Below, piece after piece: positions 1-7,479 of a stretch of DNA of 23,855 nt. Under the pieces are notes generated by a model. That model worked only from the letters and a program-made list of their open reading frames with translations. It searched no databases and was not told the DNA's origin. The DNA comes from Candidatus Nanopelagicaceae bacterium (GTDB taxonomy: Bacteria; Actinomycetota; Actinomycetes; Nanopelagicales; Nanopelagicaceae), in the NCBI GenBank assembly GCA_947490625.1, contig CANLHC010000004.1, positions 1 through 23,855 of the forward strand, written 5' to 3'. The position numbers and the translations under genes were made by a program. The first letter of the stretch is position 1. Each line of letters opens with the position of its first letter.

Positions 1-161
1 TTGGTGTACTTGAAGAGCTGCGCGCGAGTTCACAACTGATCATCATCACTCACCAAAAACGAACGATGGAGATTGCTGATGCTTTATACGGTGTAACGAT
101 GCGTGGAGATGGAGTCACTGAAGTGATTTCTCAACGCCTTCGTGAATCTGAAACTGCATAG
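1..161 (+). CDS. smc: Chromosome segregation SMC ATPase, C-terminal end (partial)
   Basis: Only the last 52 codons are present, read in the frame beginning at base 3 and ending at the TAG at 159-161. The visible peptide contains QLIIITHQKRTMEIADALYG, the conserved end of the SMC head domain; the THQKRTM segment follows the beta-strand that carries the switch/H-loop histidine of ABC-type ATPases. The GVTMRGDGVTEVISQRL ending is typical of bacterial Smc. Smc forms an ATP-driven ring with ScpA and ScpB that compacts and helps segregate the chromosome. Its position just before ftsY is the usual actinobacterial order. Family identification is confident; nothing can be said about the missing coiled coil, hinge or Walker A region. 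Confidence 0.93.
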   Translation, partial: GVLEELRASSQLIIITHQKRTMEIADALYGVTMRGDGVTEVISQRLRESETA

Positions 162-174
162 CTAGGCAGTACTC

Positions 175-1011
175 ATGGGCTTATTTGGCGCACTCGTTGC
201 GAAGTTAACGCGTTCACAGATCTCTGATTTAGATTGGGATCAAGCCAAGCGAGACCTCCTGACATCAGATATTGGACCCACACTTGCTGATGAAGTTATT
301 CAATCTGCGAAGAAGATAAAGGGTGATGATGCCCGCGCAGGTTTAATATCAGTGCTCTCGCAATTCCTCTCTGACAAACCACGGAGCATTGATCTCGCGT
401 CCCCACTCAGTGTTTTTCTGATCGTAGGAATTAACGGCACAGGTAAGACAACATCGGCGGCAAAGCTTGCGCATTACCTGAAAAAAGATGGCAAAGGTGT
501 TCTTTTGGGAGCCGGTGATACTTTTCGCGCCGCCGCTGTCGAGCAACTGCAGACATGGGGGACTCGCATCGGTGTTGATGTGATTTCTGGCAAAGATCAA
601 TCAGAGCCGGCTTCAGTTGCCTTCGATGCGGTGCAACATGCACGAGACCATCACAAGGAGATTCTCATAGTTGATACGGCAGGCCGACTGCACAATAAAA
701 GTGATCTCATGAATGAATTAGGCAAGATCAAACGTGTGATTGAGAAAATTGCACCAGTTACCGAAGTCTTATTAGTTTTAGATGCGACAACTGGTCAGAA
801 CGCAATCACCCAAGCAAGAGTCTTCTCTGAATCTGTAGCCGTAACCGGACTCATCCTGACAAAGACGGATGGAAGCGCCAAAGGTGGATTTGCCTTGGCT
901 GTTGAACGCGAGATGGGCGTGCCCGTTAAATTCGTAGGCACCGGTGAGGCGATCGAGGACTTTCATCCCTTTGATTCAGCGGCCTATCTCGAGGCGCTGC
1001 TCGAGGAATAG
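175..1011 (+). CDS. ftsY: Signal recognition particle receptor FtsY, minimal form
   Basis: SRP receptor GTPase that docks SRP-ribosome complexes at the membrane by forming a GTP-dependent heterodimer with Ffh, which is encoded downstream. At 278 residues it is little more than the NG domain: a short N helical part (about 10-75), then P-loop GINGTGKT (85-92), insertion-box motif DTFRAAA (115-121), DTAGR (167-171), guanine-specificity motif TKTD (229-232) and closing GTGE (255-258). The acidic, membrane-binding A domain found before NG in many FtsY proteins is absent, and the first N-domain helix looks short. The start is fixed: an in-frame TAG lies at 163-165 with no start codon between it and ATG 175. 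It begins 13 bases after smc. Paralogy with Ffh is resolved by the closer match to FtsY at the DTFRAAA and TKTDG-SAKGG motifs. Confidence 0.96.
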   Translation: MGLFGALVAKLTRSQISDLDWDQAKRDLLTSDIGPTLADEVIQSAKKIKGDDARAGLISVLSQFLSDKPRSIDLASPLSVFLIVGINGTGKTTSAAKLAHYLKKDGKGVLLGAGDTFRAAAVEQLQTWGTRIGVDVISGKDQSEPASVAFDAVQHARDHHKEILIVDTAGRLHNKSDLMNELGKIKRVIEKIAPVTEVLLVLDATTGQNAITQARVFSESVAVTGLILTKTDGSAKGGFALAVEREMGVPVKFVGTGEAIEDFHPFDSAAYLEALLEE

Positions 1012-1019
1012 CCCAGGCT

Positions 1020-1088
1020 GTAACCAGGCTGTAACACAAAACGCCAATTTGTGACTAATTCTTAACCTGCTTTCCGATCGCCTGTAAC
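1020..1088 (+). promoter_or_regulatory. Putative GlnR-type nitrogen-control region upstream of amt
   Basis: The 146-base spacer before amt holds five GTnAC-like half-sites on one strand: GTAAC 1020-1024, GTAAC 1031-1035, GTGAC 1051-1055, TTAAC 1062-1066 and GTAAC 1084-1088. The first two lie in a perfect 11-base tandem repeat (CAGGCTGTAAC, 1014-1035). Pairs 1020/1031 and 1051/1062 have the 11-base spacing (5 bases plus 6) known for actinobacterial GlnR boxes, and 1062/1084 are 22 apart. GlnR of Streptomyces and relatives controls amtB-glnK-glnD, so context fits. The second half-site in known boxes is usually closer to GAAAC, so the match is partial. Downstream, a small hairpin CGAGA-GATT-TCTCG (1121-1134) precedes the Shine-Dalgarno sequence. 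I could not place a -10 with confidence. Confidence 0.5.
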
Positions 1089-1157
1089 CCCACCCGAGCA
1101 TCTTTAGGCCATCTCAATGGCGAGAGATTTCTCGATAACACGAAGGTGGTTCTTTTT

Positions 1158-2453
1158 ATGGAAGAAGTTGTACTTAACTCAGGTCATACCGCATGGATGC
1201 TCATGAGTACTGGTTTGGTCACTCTCATGATCCCTGGTTTGGCACTGTTCTACGGTGGAATGGTTCGAGTAAAGAGTGTCCTCAATATGATGATGATGTC
1301 ATTTGGCGCACTTGCACTCGTTTTTGTTATTTGGATCGCGGTCGGATTCTCTCTCGTATTCGGAGATTCAGTAGGCGATCGTGGCCTTATCGGTAACGCT
1401 AATGATTTTCTCTTTCTCAAAGGTTTAGATAATTCGACAGCGCTCATTGGAGAAATTCCTGCAGCAGTCTTTATTGGATTCCAAGGACTCTTTGCAGCAA
1501 TTACAGTTGCGCTTATTTCTGGATCGATCGCAGATCGTGCGAAATTTGGTGCATGGATGGTCTTTGCAGGCGTATGGGTCACTCTCGTCTACTTCCCAGT
1601 TGCACACTGGGTCTTTGCATTCGATAACTTTGTTGCAAAGACTGGTGGCTGGATCGCCAATGATCTTGCAGCCTTGGACTTTGCGGGAGGAACTGCGGTA
1701 CACATCAATGCTGGTGCAGCAGGTTTGGCGCTAGCCCTCATTCTTGGCAAGCGCATTGGTTTTGGAAAAGTTCCGATGCGTCCACATAGCTTGCCACTTG
1801 TCATGCTAGGTGCAGCCCTTCTCTGGTTTGGCTGGTTTGGTTTCAATGCCGGTTCAGCAGTGGCTGCAAATGGAACTGCTGGCTTAGCACTTCTTAACAC
1901 AATCGGTGCAACTACTGCAGCGGTACTAGCGTGGTTGCTCGTTGAAAAGATTCGTGATGGGCATGCAACAAGCCTTGGTGCAGCTTCTGGTGTAGTAGCT
2001 GGACTTGTTGCCATCACCCCAGCATGTGCTGCGGTAAATGCAAGCGGTGCCTTAATAATCGGTGCGGTTGCTGGCGCTCTTTGCGCACTTTCGGTTGGCC
2101 TTAAGTTCAAGTTTGGATACGACGATTCGCTTGATGTTGTCGCAGTCCACCTTGTGGGCGGAATCGTAGGAACAATTATGATCGGCTTTGTTGGAGTTGA
2201 AGTAGGTCTCTTCGATGGCGGAGGAACAGATCAACTCGTCAAGCAGATTATTGGTGCGGGAGCTGTCCTTGCGTACTCATTTATCGCTACATTAATCATC
2301 GGCAAGGTAATCGATATGATCTTCGGATTCCGTATCACTGCTGATCAGGAAGTTGCTGGTATAGATGTTGCAATTCATGCCGAGCGCGCATACGAACTAT
2401 CGGATAACAGCCAAGGAAGTGTCCTAGGCGTTTCTAAGGGAGGACAGTCATGA
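1158..2453 (+). CDS. amtB: Ammonium transporter, Amt/MEP/Rh family
   Basis: Membrane channel-type transporter that takes up ammonium across the cytoplasmic membrane as a trimer. From ATG 1158 it has 431 residues rich in hydrophobic helices, compatible with the 11 membrane spans of the family. Key features are GLALFYGGMVR (27-37), the first conduction histidine in FAGGTAVHINAG (H182), the WFGWFGFNAGSA segment (223-234), and D326/H331 in the SLDVVAVHLVGG segment, matching the twin-histidine pore of AmtB. The C-terminal cytoplasmic tail ends with a GIDVAIHAERAYE segment, the region that contacts PII. A GTG at 1146 would add four codons but overlaps the GAAGG Shine-Dalgarno sequence at 1142-1146, so ATG 1158 is preferred. 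The stop overlaps glnB by four bases, the standard amtB-PII pair in which PII blocks the channel. Confidence 0.96.
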   Translation: MEEVVLNSGHTAWMLMSTGLVTLMIPGLALFYGGMVRVKSVLNMMMMSFGALALVFVIWIAVGFSLVFGDSVGDRGLIGNANDFLFLKGLDNSTALIGEIPAAVFIGFQGLFAAITVALISGSIADRAKFGAWMVFAGVWVTLVYFPVAHWVFAFDNFVAKTGGWIANDLAALDFAGGTAVHINAGAAGLALALILGKRIGFGKVPMRPHSLPLVMLGAALLWFGWFGFNAGSAVAANGTAGLALLNTIGATTAAVLAWLLVEKIRDGHATSLGAASGVVAGLVAITPACAAVNASGALIIGAVAGALCALSVGLKFKFGYDDSLDVVAVHLVGGIVGTIMIGFVGVEVGLFDGGGTDQLVKQIIGAGAVLAYSFIATLIIGKVIDMIFGFRITADQEVAGIDVAIHAERAYELSDNSQGSVLGVSKGGQS

Positions 2454-2788
2454 AACTGATTACAGCAATACTTAAGCCATTTAAGTTAGATGAGGTAAAG
2501 GATGCTCTTCAGGCAGCCGGAATTACAGGAATGACCGTCTCTGAAGCCAGTGGCTTTGGACGTCAACGGGGACATACTGAGGTCTATCGTGGGGCCGAAT
2601 ACACTGTTGACCTCGTTCCTAAAGTTCGCCTGGAAGTTTTGGTTAATGATGCTGATGTCGAGAGCGCTCTCGATCTCATTGTAAAAGCAGCATTCACCGG
2701 ATCTATCGGCGATGGAAAGGTCTGGACAACTTCGGTTGAACAAGTAATTCGTGTTCGAACAGGAGAGCGTGGTTCAGAGGCAATCTAA
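2450..2788 (+). CDS. glnB: Nitrogen regulatory protein PII
   Basis: Trimeric PII signal protein of 112 residues, the standard length. It senses ATP/ADP and 2-oxoglutarate and controls AmtB and nitrogen metabolism. The T-loop carries the modification-site tyrosine Y51 in the YRGAEYTVDL segment, and the C-terminal signature TGSIGDGKVWTTSV is intact. Its ATG overlaps the amtB stop (ATGA, 2450-2453) with a strong AGGGAGGA Shine-Dalgarno sequence, indicating translational coupling. The next gene encodes GlnD, the enzyme expected to modify Y51. In Streptomyces and Corynebacterium the modification is adenylylation instead of uridylylation; whether that holds here cannot be read from sequence. GlnK would be an equally fair name given linkage to amtB. 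Confidence 0.96.
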   Translation: MKLITAILKPFKLDEVKDALQAAGITGMTVSEASGFGRQRGHTEVYRGAEYTVDLVPKVRLEVLVNDADVESALDLIVKAAFTGSIGDGKVWTTSVEQVIRVRTGERGSEAI

Positions 2789-2803
2789 AGGGTGAAATAA
2801 GAA

Positions 2804-5053
2804 ATGAGTACTCGAGAACGTCGACTGAGATCTGACAAGATTGATGCATCACTTGTTGACCTGTTCGGCGCTCTCGGAGCAACTTCCCAAGGAGTGAGTC
2901 TCGCCGCGGTCGGTGGTTATGGCCGCGGCGAACTCTCTCCAGGGTCTGATGTGGATCTAATTTTTATCCACCGAGGCAAAGATCAAAAAGAACTTAACGA
3001 GATTGTTAATTCGATTCTCTACCCACTCTGGGATCAAGGCTTATCTATTGATCATTCTGTGAGAACTGTGAGCGAGAGTGTAGAGCTTGCAAAAAAAGAT
3101 ATCCGAGTGGCTATGGGGCTTCTTGATATTCGCTTGATTTGCGGGGATCCCGATCCCGTCGCCCACCTTCAAGCAGATAATCTTGAGCTTTGGCGAAGAG
3201 ACTCACGACGCTATCTACAAGAGTTGAAAGAATCGATGCGCATTCGTCACGAGAAAAGTGGCGAGTTGGCATATCTCTTAGAGCCAGATCTGAAAGAGGC
3301 TCGTGGTGGCCTGCGAGATATTAATTCAATCAGATGTATTGCGCGCTCTGATGTTCAGCTACCAACCCTAGAGCGGATTGCGACTGCAGAGAGCACGCTC
3401 CTTAAGATTCGAGATAGCCTGCACACTTTAACGGGGAACTCAAAGGATCGGCTTTTCTTTCGTGAACAAGATACATTGGCAGAGATTCTTGGTTACGCCG
3501 ACGCCGACGTGTTAATGGCTGACGTTGCTAAATCTGCCCGATCAATCGATTATTTGCTCGGATCAATTTGGCACGGCATTGAATATCGTGGCAAAGATCG
3601 TCTCGGAAGATTTATGAAGAAAGTCCGCACAACTGCGTTAACTCCGGAGATCCTTATTTCACACCAAGAGGTTGCCTTAAGCGTTGATGCGCCAATCTCA
3701 ACCGATGCGACCTTGTCATTTAAAGTTGCAGCTGCCGCATCTCAAATTGGTCTTCCTCTGTCCATGGAAACCTCAGCACTTATTGGTCAGAAGGCGCCAG
3801 CGCTCTCAACGCCTTGGCCTCGTATTGCCCGTGAAAACTTCATCGCATTTATTGGCGCTGGCCCATCGATGATTCCAGTCTGGGAAGGTTTTGAGCAAGA
3901 AGGCGTGATTACCTCCTGGTTCCCAGAGTGGAACAAAGTCAGCTCACTTCCGCAACGTAATCTTTTACATAGACATACCGTTGATCGACATATGGTTGAA
4001 ACTCTTGTTCATGCAAGTGCTCTTACACGAAAGGTTCATCGCCCAGATTTGCTTCTCTTCGCAGCGCTCTTTCATGACATTGGAAAAGGCACAGAAGATG
4101 ATCATTCGATTCGGGGAGCATCGCTGATCATTCCGATTGCTGCTCGCGTGGGCTTTGATTCCGCCGATCAAGAGACTCTGAAAATCCTAGTTCAACACCA
4201 CTTATTACTTTCTGCTACGGCTACTCGACGAGACCTTGACGACCCAGCGACTATCGCAACTGTTCTTGCCGCGATACCGGATGTAGCTACGCTCGAACTC
4301 TTGCATGCGCTGAGTGTTGCTGATGGTGAAGCAACTGGAAAGGCGGCTTGGTCTGAGTGGAAGGCTGGCCTGGTCGAAGATTTGGTGAGGCGAGTCAAGA
4401 GCGCGATGGTCGATGACACGCTCGCGCCGCAACCTGAGTTAACAGTAGAACAAAGTGAACTCGCAGCTAGAGGCGAGCTCTCAATTCAAGTGGAGAAGCG
4501 AGAGTATGACTATCTCATTGATCTTGTAATCCCAGATAGATCCGGACTGCTATCGCTAGTTGCAGGTGTTCTCAATGTCCTTCGCCTCGATGTTCGCTCT
4601 GCCAAGACAAAGACAATAAATGACTGTGCAGTGATGCAGTGGGTCGTGATCGCTGATCCTCACGCACCTGAGATCACTGATGAATCAATTAGAAAGCAAC
4701 TTACTAGCGCACTGAGTGATAGCCGCTTACTTGCAGAACGGATACAGGAGCGAATTGCTGCCTATGCAACGTTGCCTAAGATTCCTTTCCCAGATCCCGT
4801 TGTTGAGACATTCTCAGATGGGGCTACTGATGCGACCATCCTTGAGATCCGCACTCACGATAGGCCTGCGCTTTTATTTAGTATCGGTGACGTACTCGCA
4901 GCCTGCCGTGTTGATATCCGAGCTGCAATTATTACAACCCTTGGTGCGGAGGCGATCGACACCCTGTATATGCGCGAGATTGGCGGGGGAGCACTCGGCG
5001 ATATCCGAGTGGCTGAAATTGTCGAGAAGGTCAAAGCCGCCCTCCTCAAGTAG
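2804..5053 (+). CDS. glnD: PII nucleotidyltransferase/removing enzyme GlnD
   Basis: Bifunctional enzyme that adds a nucleotide to PII at low glutamine and removes it at high glutamine. Domains in order: nucleotidyltransferase with GGYGRGELSPGSDVDL (37-52, metal-binding aspartates D49 and D51), a linker helical region, an HD hydrolase domain (RHTVDRH near 389-395 and HDIGKG with H424-D425), and two ACT domains at about 567-640 and 679-749 that bind glutamine. At 749 residues it is shorter than the roughly 890-residue E. coli enzyme, mostly because only 36 residues precede the GG motif. An AGGGTGA Shine-Dalgarno sequence sits eight bases before ATG 2804, and the gene follows glnB by 15 bases. 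In actinobacteria GlnD acts as an adenylyltransferase toward PII. Confidence 0.95.
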   Translation: MSTRERRLRSDKIDASLVDLFGALGATSQGVSLAAVGGYGRGELSPGSDVDLIFIHRGKDQKELNEIVNSILYPLWDQGLSIDHSVRTVSESVELAKKDIRVAMGLLDIRLICGDPDPVAHLQADNLELWRRDSRRYLQELKESMRIRHEKSGELAYLLEPDLKEARGGLRDINSIRCIARSDVQLPTLERIATAESTLLKIRDSLHTLTGNSKDRLFFREQDTLAEILGYADADVLMADVAKSARSIDYLLGSIWHGIEYRGKDRLGRFMKKVRTTALTPEILISHQEVALSVDAPISTDATLSFKVAAAASQIGLPLSMETSALIGQKAPALSTPWPRIARENFIAFIGAGPSMIPVWEGFEQEGVITSWFPEWNKVSSLPQRNLLHRHTVDRHMVETLVHASALTRKVHRPDLLLFAALFHDIGKGTEDDHSIRGASLIIPIAARVGFDSADQETLKILVQHHLLLSATATRRDLDDPATIATVLAAIPDVATLELLHALSVADGEATGKAAWSEWKAGLVEDLVRRVKSAMVDDTLAPQPELTVEQSELAARGELSIQVEKREYDYLIDLVIPDRSGLLSLVAGVLNVLRLDVRSAKTKTINDCAVMQWVVIADPHAPEITDESIRKQLTSALSDSRLLAERIQERIAAYATLPKIPFPDPVVETFSDGATDATILEIRTHDRPALLFSIGDVLAACRVDIRAAIITTLGAEAIDTLYMREIGGGALGDIRVAEIVEKVKAALLK

Positions 5054-5065
5054 AGTGCGCTCATT

Positions 5066-6520
5066 ATGTTTGAGTCACTGAGTAGCAAATTTAGCGCTGC
5101 ATTTTCTTCGCTTCGTTCCCGTGGAAAGATCACATCGGCTGACATTGATCAGGTATGTAATGAGATTTATCAAGGGCTACTTGAGGCAGATGTGGCTCTC
5201 GGGGTTGTCGAAAGTTTTATCGAGAAAGTTAAGAGCAAGTCACTTAATGCGCTGCCAACTTTGCAGTCGGGGTCGAACCAAGCGCAGGCAATTTTTGAGA
5301 TCGTTAATGCCGAACTCATTGAAATTCTTGGTGGCCAAGCTCGTCGTGTTCGTCTAGCGAAGAATCCTCCGACGGTGATTATGTTGGCAGGTCTGCAAGG
5401 TGCTGGAAAGACAACACTTGCCGGAAAGCTAGCAAAGCACTTTAAAGATCTTGGCGACACTCCAATTTTGGTCGCATCAGATTTGCAGCGACCAAACGCT
5501 GTCAACCAACTGCAAGTAGTTGGGGAGAGCATTTCGGTTCCAGTCTTTGCACCTGAACCTGGAAATGGAGTCGGTGACCCTGTCGCGGTCGCAAAGGCGG
5601 GTGTTGCATTCGCTCGATCTAAATTACATAACATTGTGATCGTTGATACAGCTGGTCGTTTAGGCGTCGATGAAGAGATGATGAAGCAGGCATCAAATAT
5701 TCGAGATGCCATCACCCCCGATGAAATTCTCTTTGTGGTTGATGCAATGATCGGCCAAGATGCCGTAAAGACTGCTCAAGCATTCAAAGTAGGCGTTGGC
5801 TTCGATGGTGTTGTTCTGACAAAGCTTGATGGAGATACTCGTGGAGGTGCTGCGCTTTCGATAGCAGCACTGACTGGTAAGCCAATTATGTTTGCATCAA
5901 CCGGCGAAAAGCTGGGTGATTTTGATCTGTTCTATCCAGAACGTATGGCTTCTCGCATACTCGGAATGGGCGATGTTGCCACTCTTGCTGAGCAAGCGAA
6001 GAAGGCGCTCGATGGTGAGTCAAGTGCCAAGCTGGAAGAGAAATTTATCAAGGGTGAAGATTTCACACTTGAAGATTTTCTAGAGCAGCTCGAAGCAATG
6101 TCAAAGATGGGCTCGATGGGTAAGTTGCTGAGCATGCTTCCAGGTGCTGGTGCGATGAAGAAGCAGATAGAGAATTTTGATGAGAGTGAAATTGTGCGAA
6201 CCAAAGCAATTGTTCAATCCATGACGCCACAAGAGCGGATCGAACCAAAGATTCTTAACGGTTCACGACGTGCACGCATTGCTTCTGGATCAGGTCGTAA
6301 GGTGCAGGAAGTAAATGCACTGGTCGATAAATTCTCTGCCGCCCAAAAGATGATGAAGCAGATGAGAAATGGTGGCGGCATGCCCGCCGGCATGGCTCTG
6401 CCTCCAGGGGTTCCAGCTATGCCTGCAATGCCGGGAATGGGCAAAAAACCTTCCACTCCGCCTAAGAAAAAGTCTCGCTCAGGAAATCCAGCTAAGAGGG
6501 CGGTCGAGGAGAACTCCTGA
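5066..6520 (+). CDS. ffh: Signal recognition particle GTPase Ffh (SRP54)
   Basis: Protein component of SRP; it binds 4.5S/SRP RNA and hydrophobic signal sequences and delivers ribosomes to FtsY. The 484-residue product has an N domain (1-95), a G domain with GLQGAGKTT (109-117), DLQRPNA (139-145), DTAGR (194-198) and TKLDGDTRGG (252-261), and an M domain from about 325 with MGSMGKLLSMLPG and the RNA-binding NGSRRARIASGSGR segment. The tail is rich in Met, Pro, Gly and Lys (from about 430), as expected for a signal-sequence-binding/flexible end. It starts 12 bases after glnD with only a weak GAG Shine-Dalgarno sequence, so it is probably cotranscribed. A TAGAGT hexamer at 5051-5056 is nine bases before ATG, too far for the leaderless pattern seen elsewhere here. 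Confidence 0.97.
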   Translation: MFESLSSKFSAAFSSLRSRGKITSADIDQVCNEIYQGLLEADVALGVVESFIEKVKSKSLNALPTLQSGSNQAQAIFEIVNAELIEILGGQARRVRLAKNPPTVIMLAGLQGAGKTTLAGKLAKHFKDLGDTPILVASDLQRPNAVNQLQVVGESISVPVFAPEPGNGVGDPVAVAKAGVAFARSKLHNIVIVDTAGRLGVDEEMMKQASNIRDAITPDEILFVVDAMIGQDAVKTAQAFKVGVGFDGVVLTKLDGDTRGGAALSIAALTGKPIMFASTGEKLGDFDLFYPERMASRILGMGDVATLAEQAKKALDGESSAKLEEKFIKGEDFTLEDFLEQLEAMSKMGSMGKLLSMLPGAGAMKKQIENFDESEIVRTKAIVQSMTPQERIEPKILNGSRRARIASGSGRKVQEVNALVDKFSAAQKMMKQMRNGGGMPAGMALPPGVPAMPAMPGMGKKPSTPPKKKSRSGNPAKRAVEENS

Positions 6521-6669
6521 TTTTGGATCGGCGCGCTCACATGGCAAGATTGGCCACCTGTGACGGGGCCCTCTACCCCCGAAACATCCATATCCATCGT
6601 TGGATCTCTTAACTGGGCACCCCGCTACGGTCGCGAGATTGAACATATATTTTTAGGAGCACCACTGCT
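6521..6669 (+). promoter_or_regulatory. Structured spacer / possible leader of the rpsP operon
   Basis: This 149-base gap has no gene but several inverted repeats: TCACATGGC 6537-6545 with GCCAccTGTGA 6553-6563 (two-base bulge); CGGGG 6564-6568 with CCCCG 6577-6581; ATCCA 6592-6596 with TGGAT 6601-6605. The CGGGGCCC arm (6564-6571) could instead pair with GGGcaCCCCG (6615-6624), eight pairs around a two-base bulge, so two folds compete. No T-run follows any stem, so an ordinary rho-independent terminator is not supported. A clear AGGAG Shine-Dalgarno sequence (6655-6659) serves rpsP. TACGGT (6626-6631) could be a -10, but no matching -35 is apparent, and transcription from it would exclude the stems. 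The role (ffh 3' end, leader, or both) is open. Confidence 0.4.
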
Positions 6670-7224
6670 TTGGCTACAAAAATTCGTTTAATGCGTATGG
6701 GCAAGATCCGCACACCCTTCTATCGCATCGTTGTTACCGATTCACGTAAGGCTCGTAACGGACTTTCCATTGAAGAAATTGGTCGTTACGTTCCAGGACA
6801 AGAGCCATCAATCATTGAAGTTAATTCAGCGCGCGCGCTCTATTGGCTTGGAGTTGGTGCTCAACCTTCAGAGGCTGTAACAGCTCTGCTTAAGGTCACC
6901 GGTGATTGGCAGAAGTTTAAGGGATTGCCAGGAACTGAAGGAACTCTTCGCGTTGCTGCACCTAAGCCACACAAGAGCGTTGCATATGAGGCAGCAGTTA
7001 AATCTGCAATGGATGAGCCTAAAGAGGGTGCAACAACTCTGAAGAAGAAGGCACAAGAGAAGCTTGCAGCTAAGGCTAATCCAGTTGCGGAAACTCCTGC
7101 TGTTGAGGTGTCCGAGCCAGTAGCAGTCGCCGAAGTGGCAGAGGTTCCAGCTGAAGTTATAGAGACAGAAGCTGTGGTTGAAACACCTGCTGCAGAAACT
7201 CCAGCTGAAGCAGTAGCTGAGTAA
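6670..7224 (+). CDS. rpsP: 30S ribosomal protein bS16 with long acidic C-terminal tail
   Basis: Small-subunit protein needed for 30S assembly. Residues 1-80 are canonical bS16: KIRLMRMGKIRTPFYRIVV, then DSRKARNGLSIEEIGRYVPG. Residues from about 110 to 184 form a low-complexity extension of Ala, Val, Glu and Pro, giving 184 residues against about 82 in E. coli; similar Ala/Glu-rich tails occur in other actinobacteria. The start is TTG 6670, ten bases after AGGAG, giving the expected MATKIRL N-terminus; no ATG fits the conserved beginning. It heads rpsP-khpA-rimM-trmD, a widespread operon linking ribosome assembly to tRNA methylation. The tail is likely disordered. Confidence 0.96.
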   Translation: MATKIRLMRMGKIRTPFYRIVVTDSRKARNGLSIEEIGRYVPGQEPSIIEVNSARALYWLGVGAQPSEAVTALLKVTGDWQKFKGLPGTEGTLRVAAPKPHKSVAYEAAVKSAMDEPKEGATTLKKKAQEKLAAKANPVAETPAVEVSEPVAVAEVAEVPAEVIETEAVVETPAAETPAEAVAE

Positions 7225-7226
7225 CC

Positions 7227-7466
7227 ATGATTGATGAAGCTCTCGAGCACCTTGTTAAGGGAATCGTAGATAACCCTGAAGATGTGATCGTTAAGGAGAA
7301 GACGCACCGTAGAGGAACAACTCTTGAAGTTCGCGTCAACCCTGAAGATATCGGTAAGGTCATTGGACGTAACGGACGTACAGCAAAGGCGCTTCGCACA
7401 GTCGTAAGCGCACTTGCTGGACGTAGCGTTCGTGTTGACCTCATCGATACAGACGAGGCTCGTTAA
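7227..7466 (+). CDS. khpA: KH-domain RNA-binding protein KhpA
   Basis: A 79-residue single-KH-domain protein with the GxxG nucleic-acid-binding loop in GKVIGRNG (43-50) and the usual ending of the family. In Streptococcus and other Gram-positives KhpA pairs with KhpB (Jag/EloR) and affects cell elongation and small-RNA binding; its position between rpsP and rimM is conserved in actinobacteria and Firmicutes. It starts two bases after the rpsP stop, with no separate Shine-Dalgarno sequence, so translation is probably coupled to rpsP. The fold and gene position are clear; its RNA targets are not known from this sequence. Confidence 0.93.
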   Translation: MIDEALEHLVKGIVDNPEDVIVKEKTHRRGTTLEVRVNPEDIGKVIGRNGRTAKALRTVVSALAGRSVRVDLIDTDEAR

Positions 7467-7479
7467 GAGAACCGATGTC

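Noticed and set aside
1014..1035. The 11-base tandem repeat as a mobile-element or recombination scar
   Set aside because: Only two copies, and its period equals the spacing of GlnR half-sites; no transposase or terminal repeats nearby.
1146..1157. GTG 1146 as the amtB start
   Set aside because: It overlaps the GAAGG Shine-Dalgarno sequence at 1142-1146; ATG 1158 is well spaced and gives a normal N-terminus.
1589..2110. Minus-strand open frame of 173 codons opposite amtB
   Set aside because: Alanine/proline-rich translation produced by codon bias of the confident Amt gene on the other strand; no start signal or recognisable domain.
5051..5056. TAGAGT as a leaderless promoter of ffh (and TAAACT 12738-12743 for dapF)
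   Set aside because: Both are nine bases from the ATG, outside the 6-7 base spacing; the TA comes from, or could be by chance near, the preceding gene end, and cotranscription is simpler.
5170..5715. Minus-strand open frame of 181 codons opposite ffh
   Set aside because: Entirely antisense to the conserved G domain of Ffh and shows no family resemblance.
7414..7479. ATG 7414 as the rimM start
   Set aside because: Would overlap 53 bases of khpA and add residues unlike RimM; ATG 7480 gives the conserved beginning.
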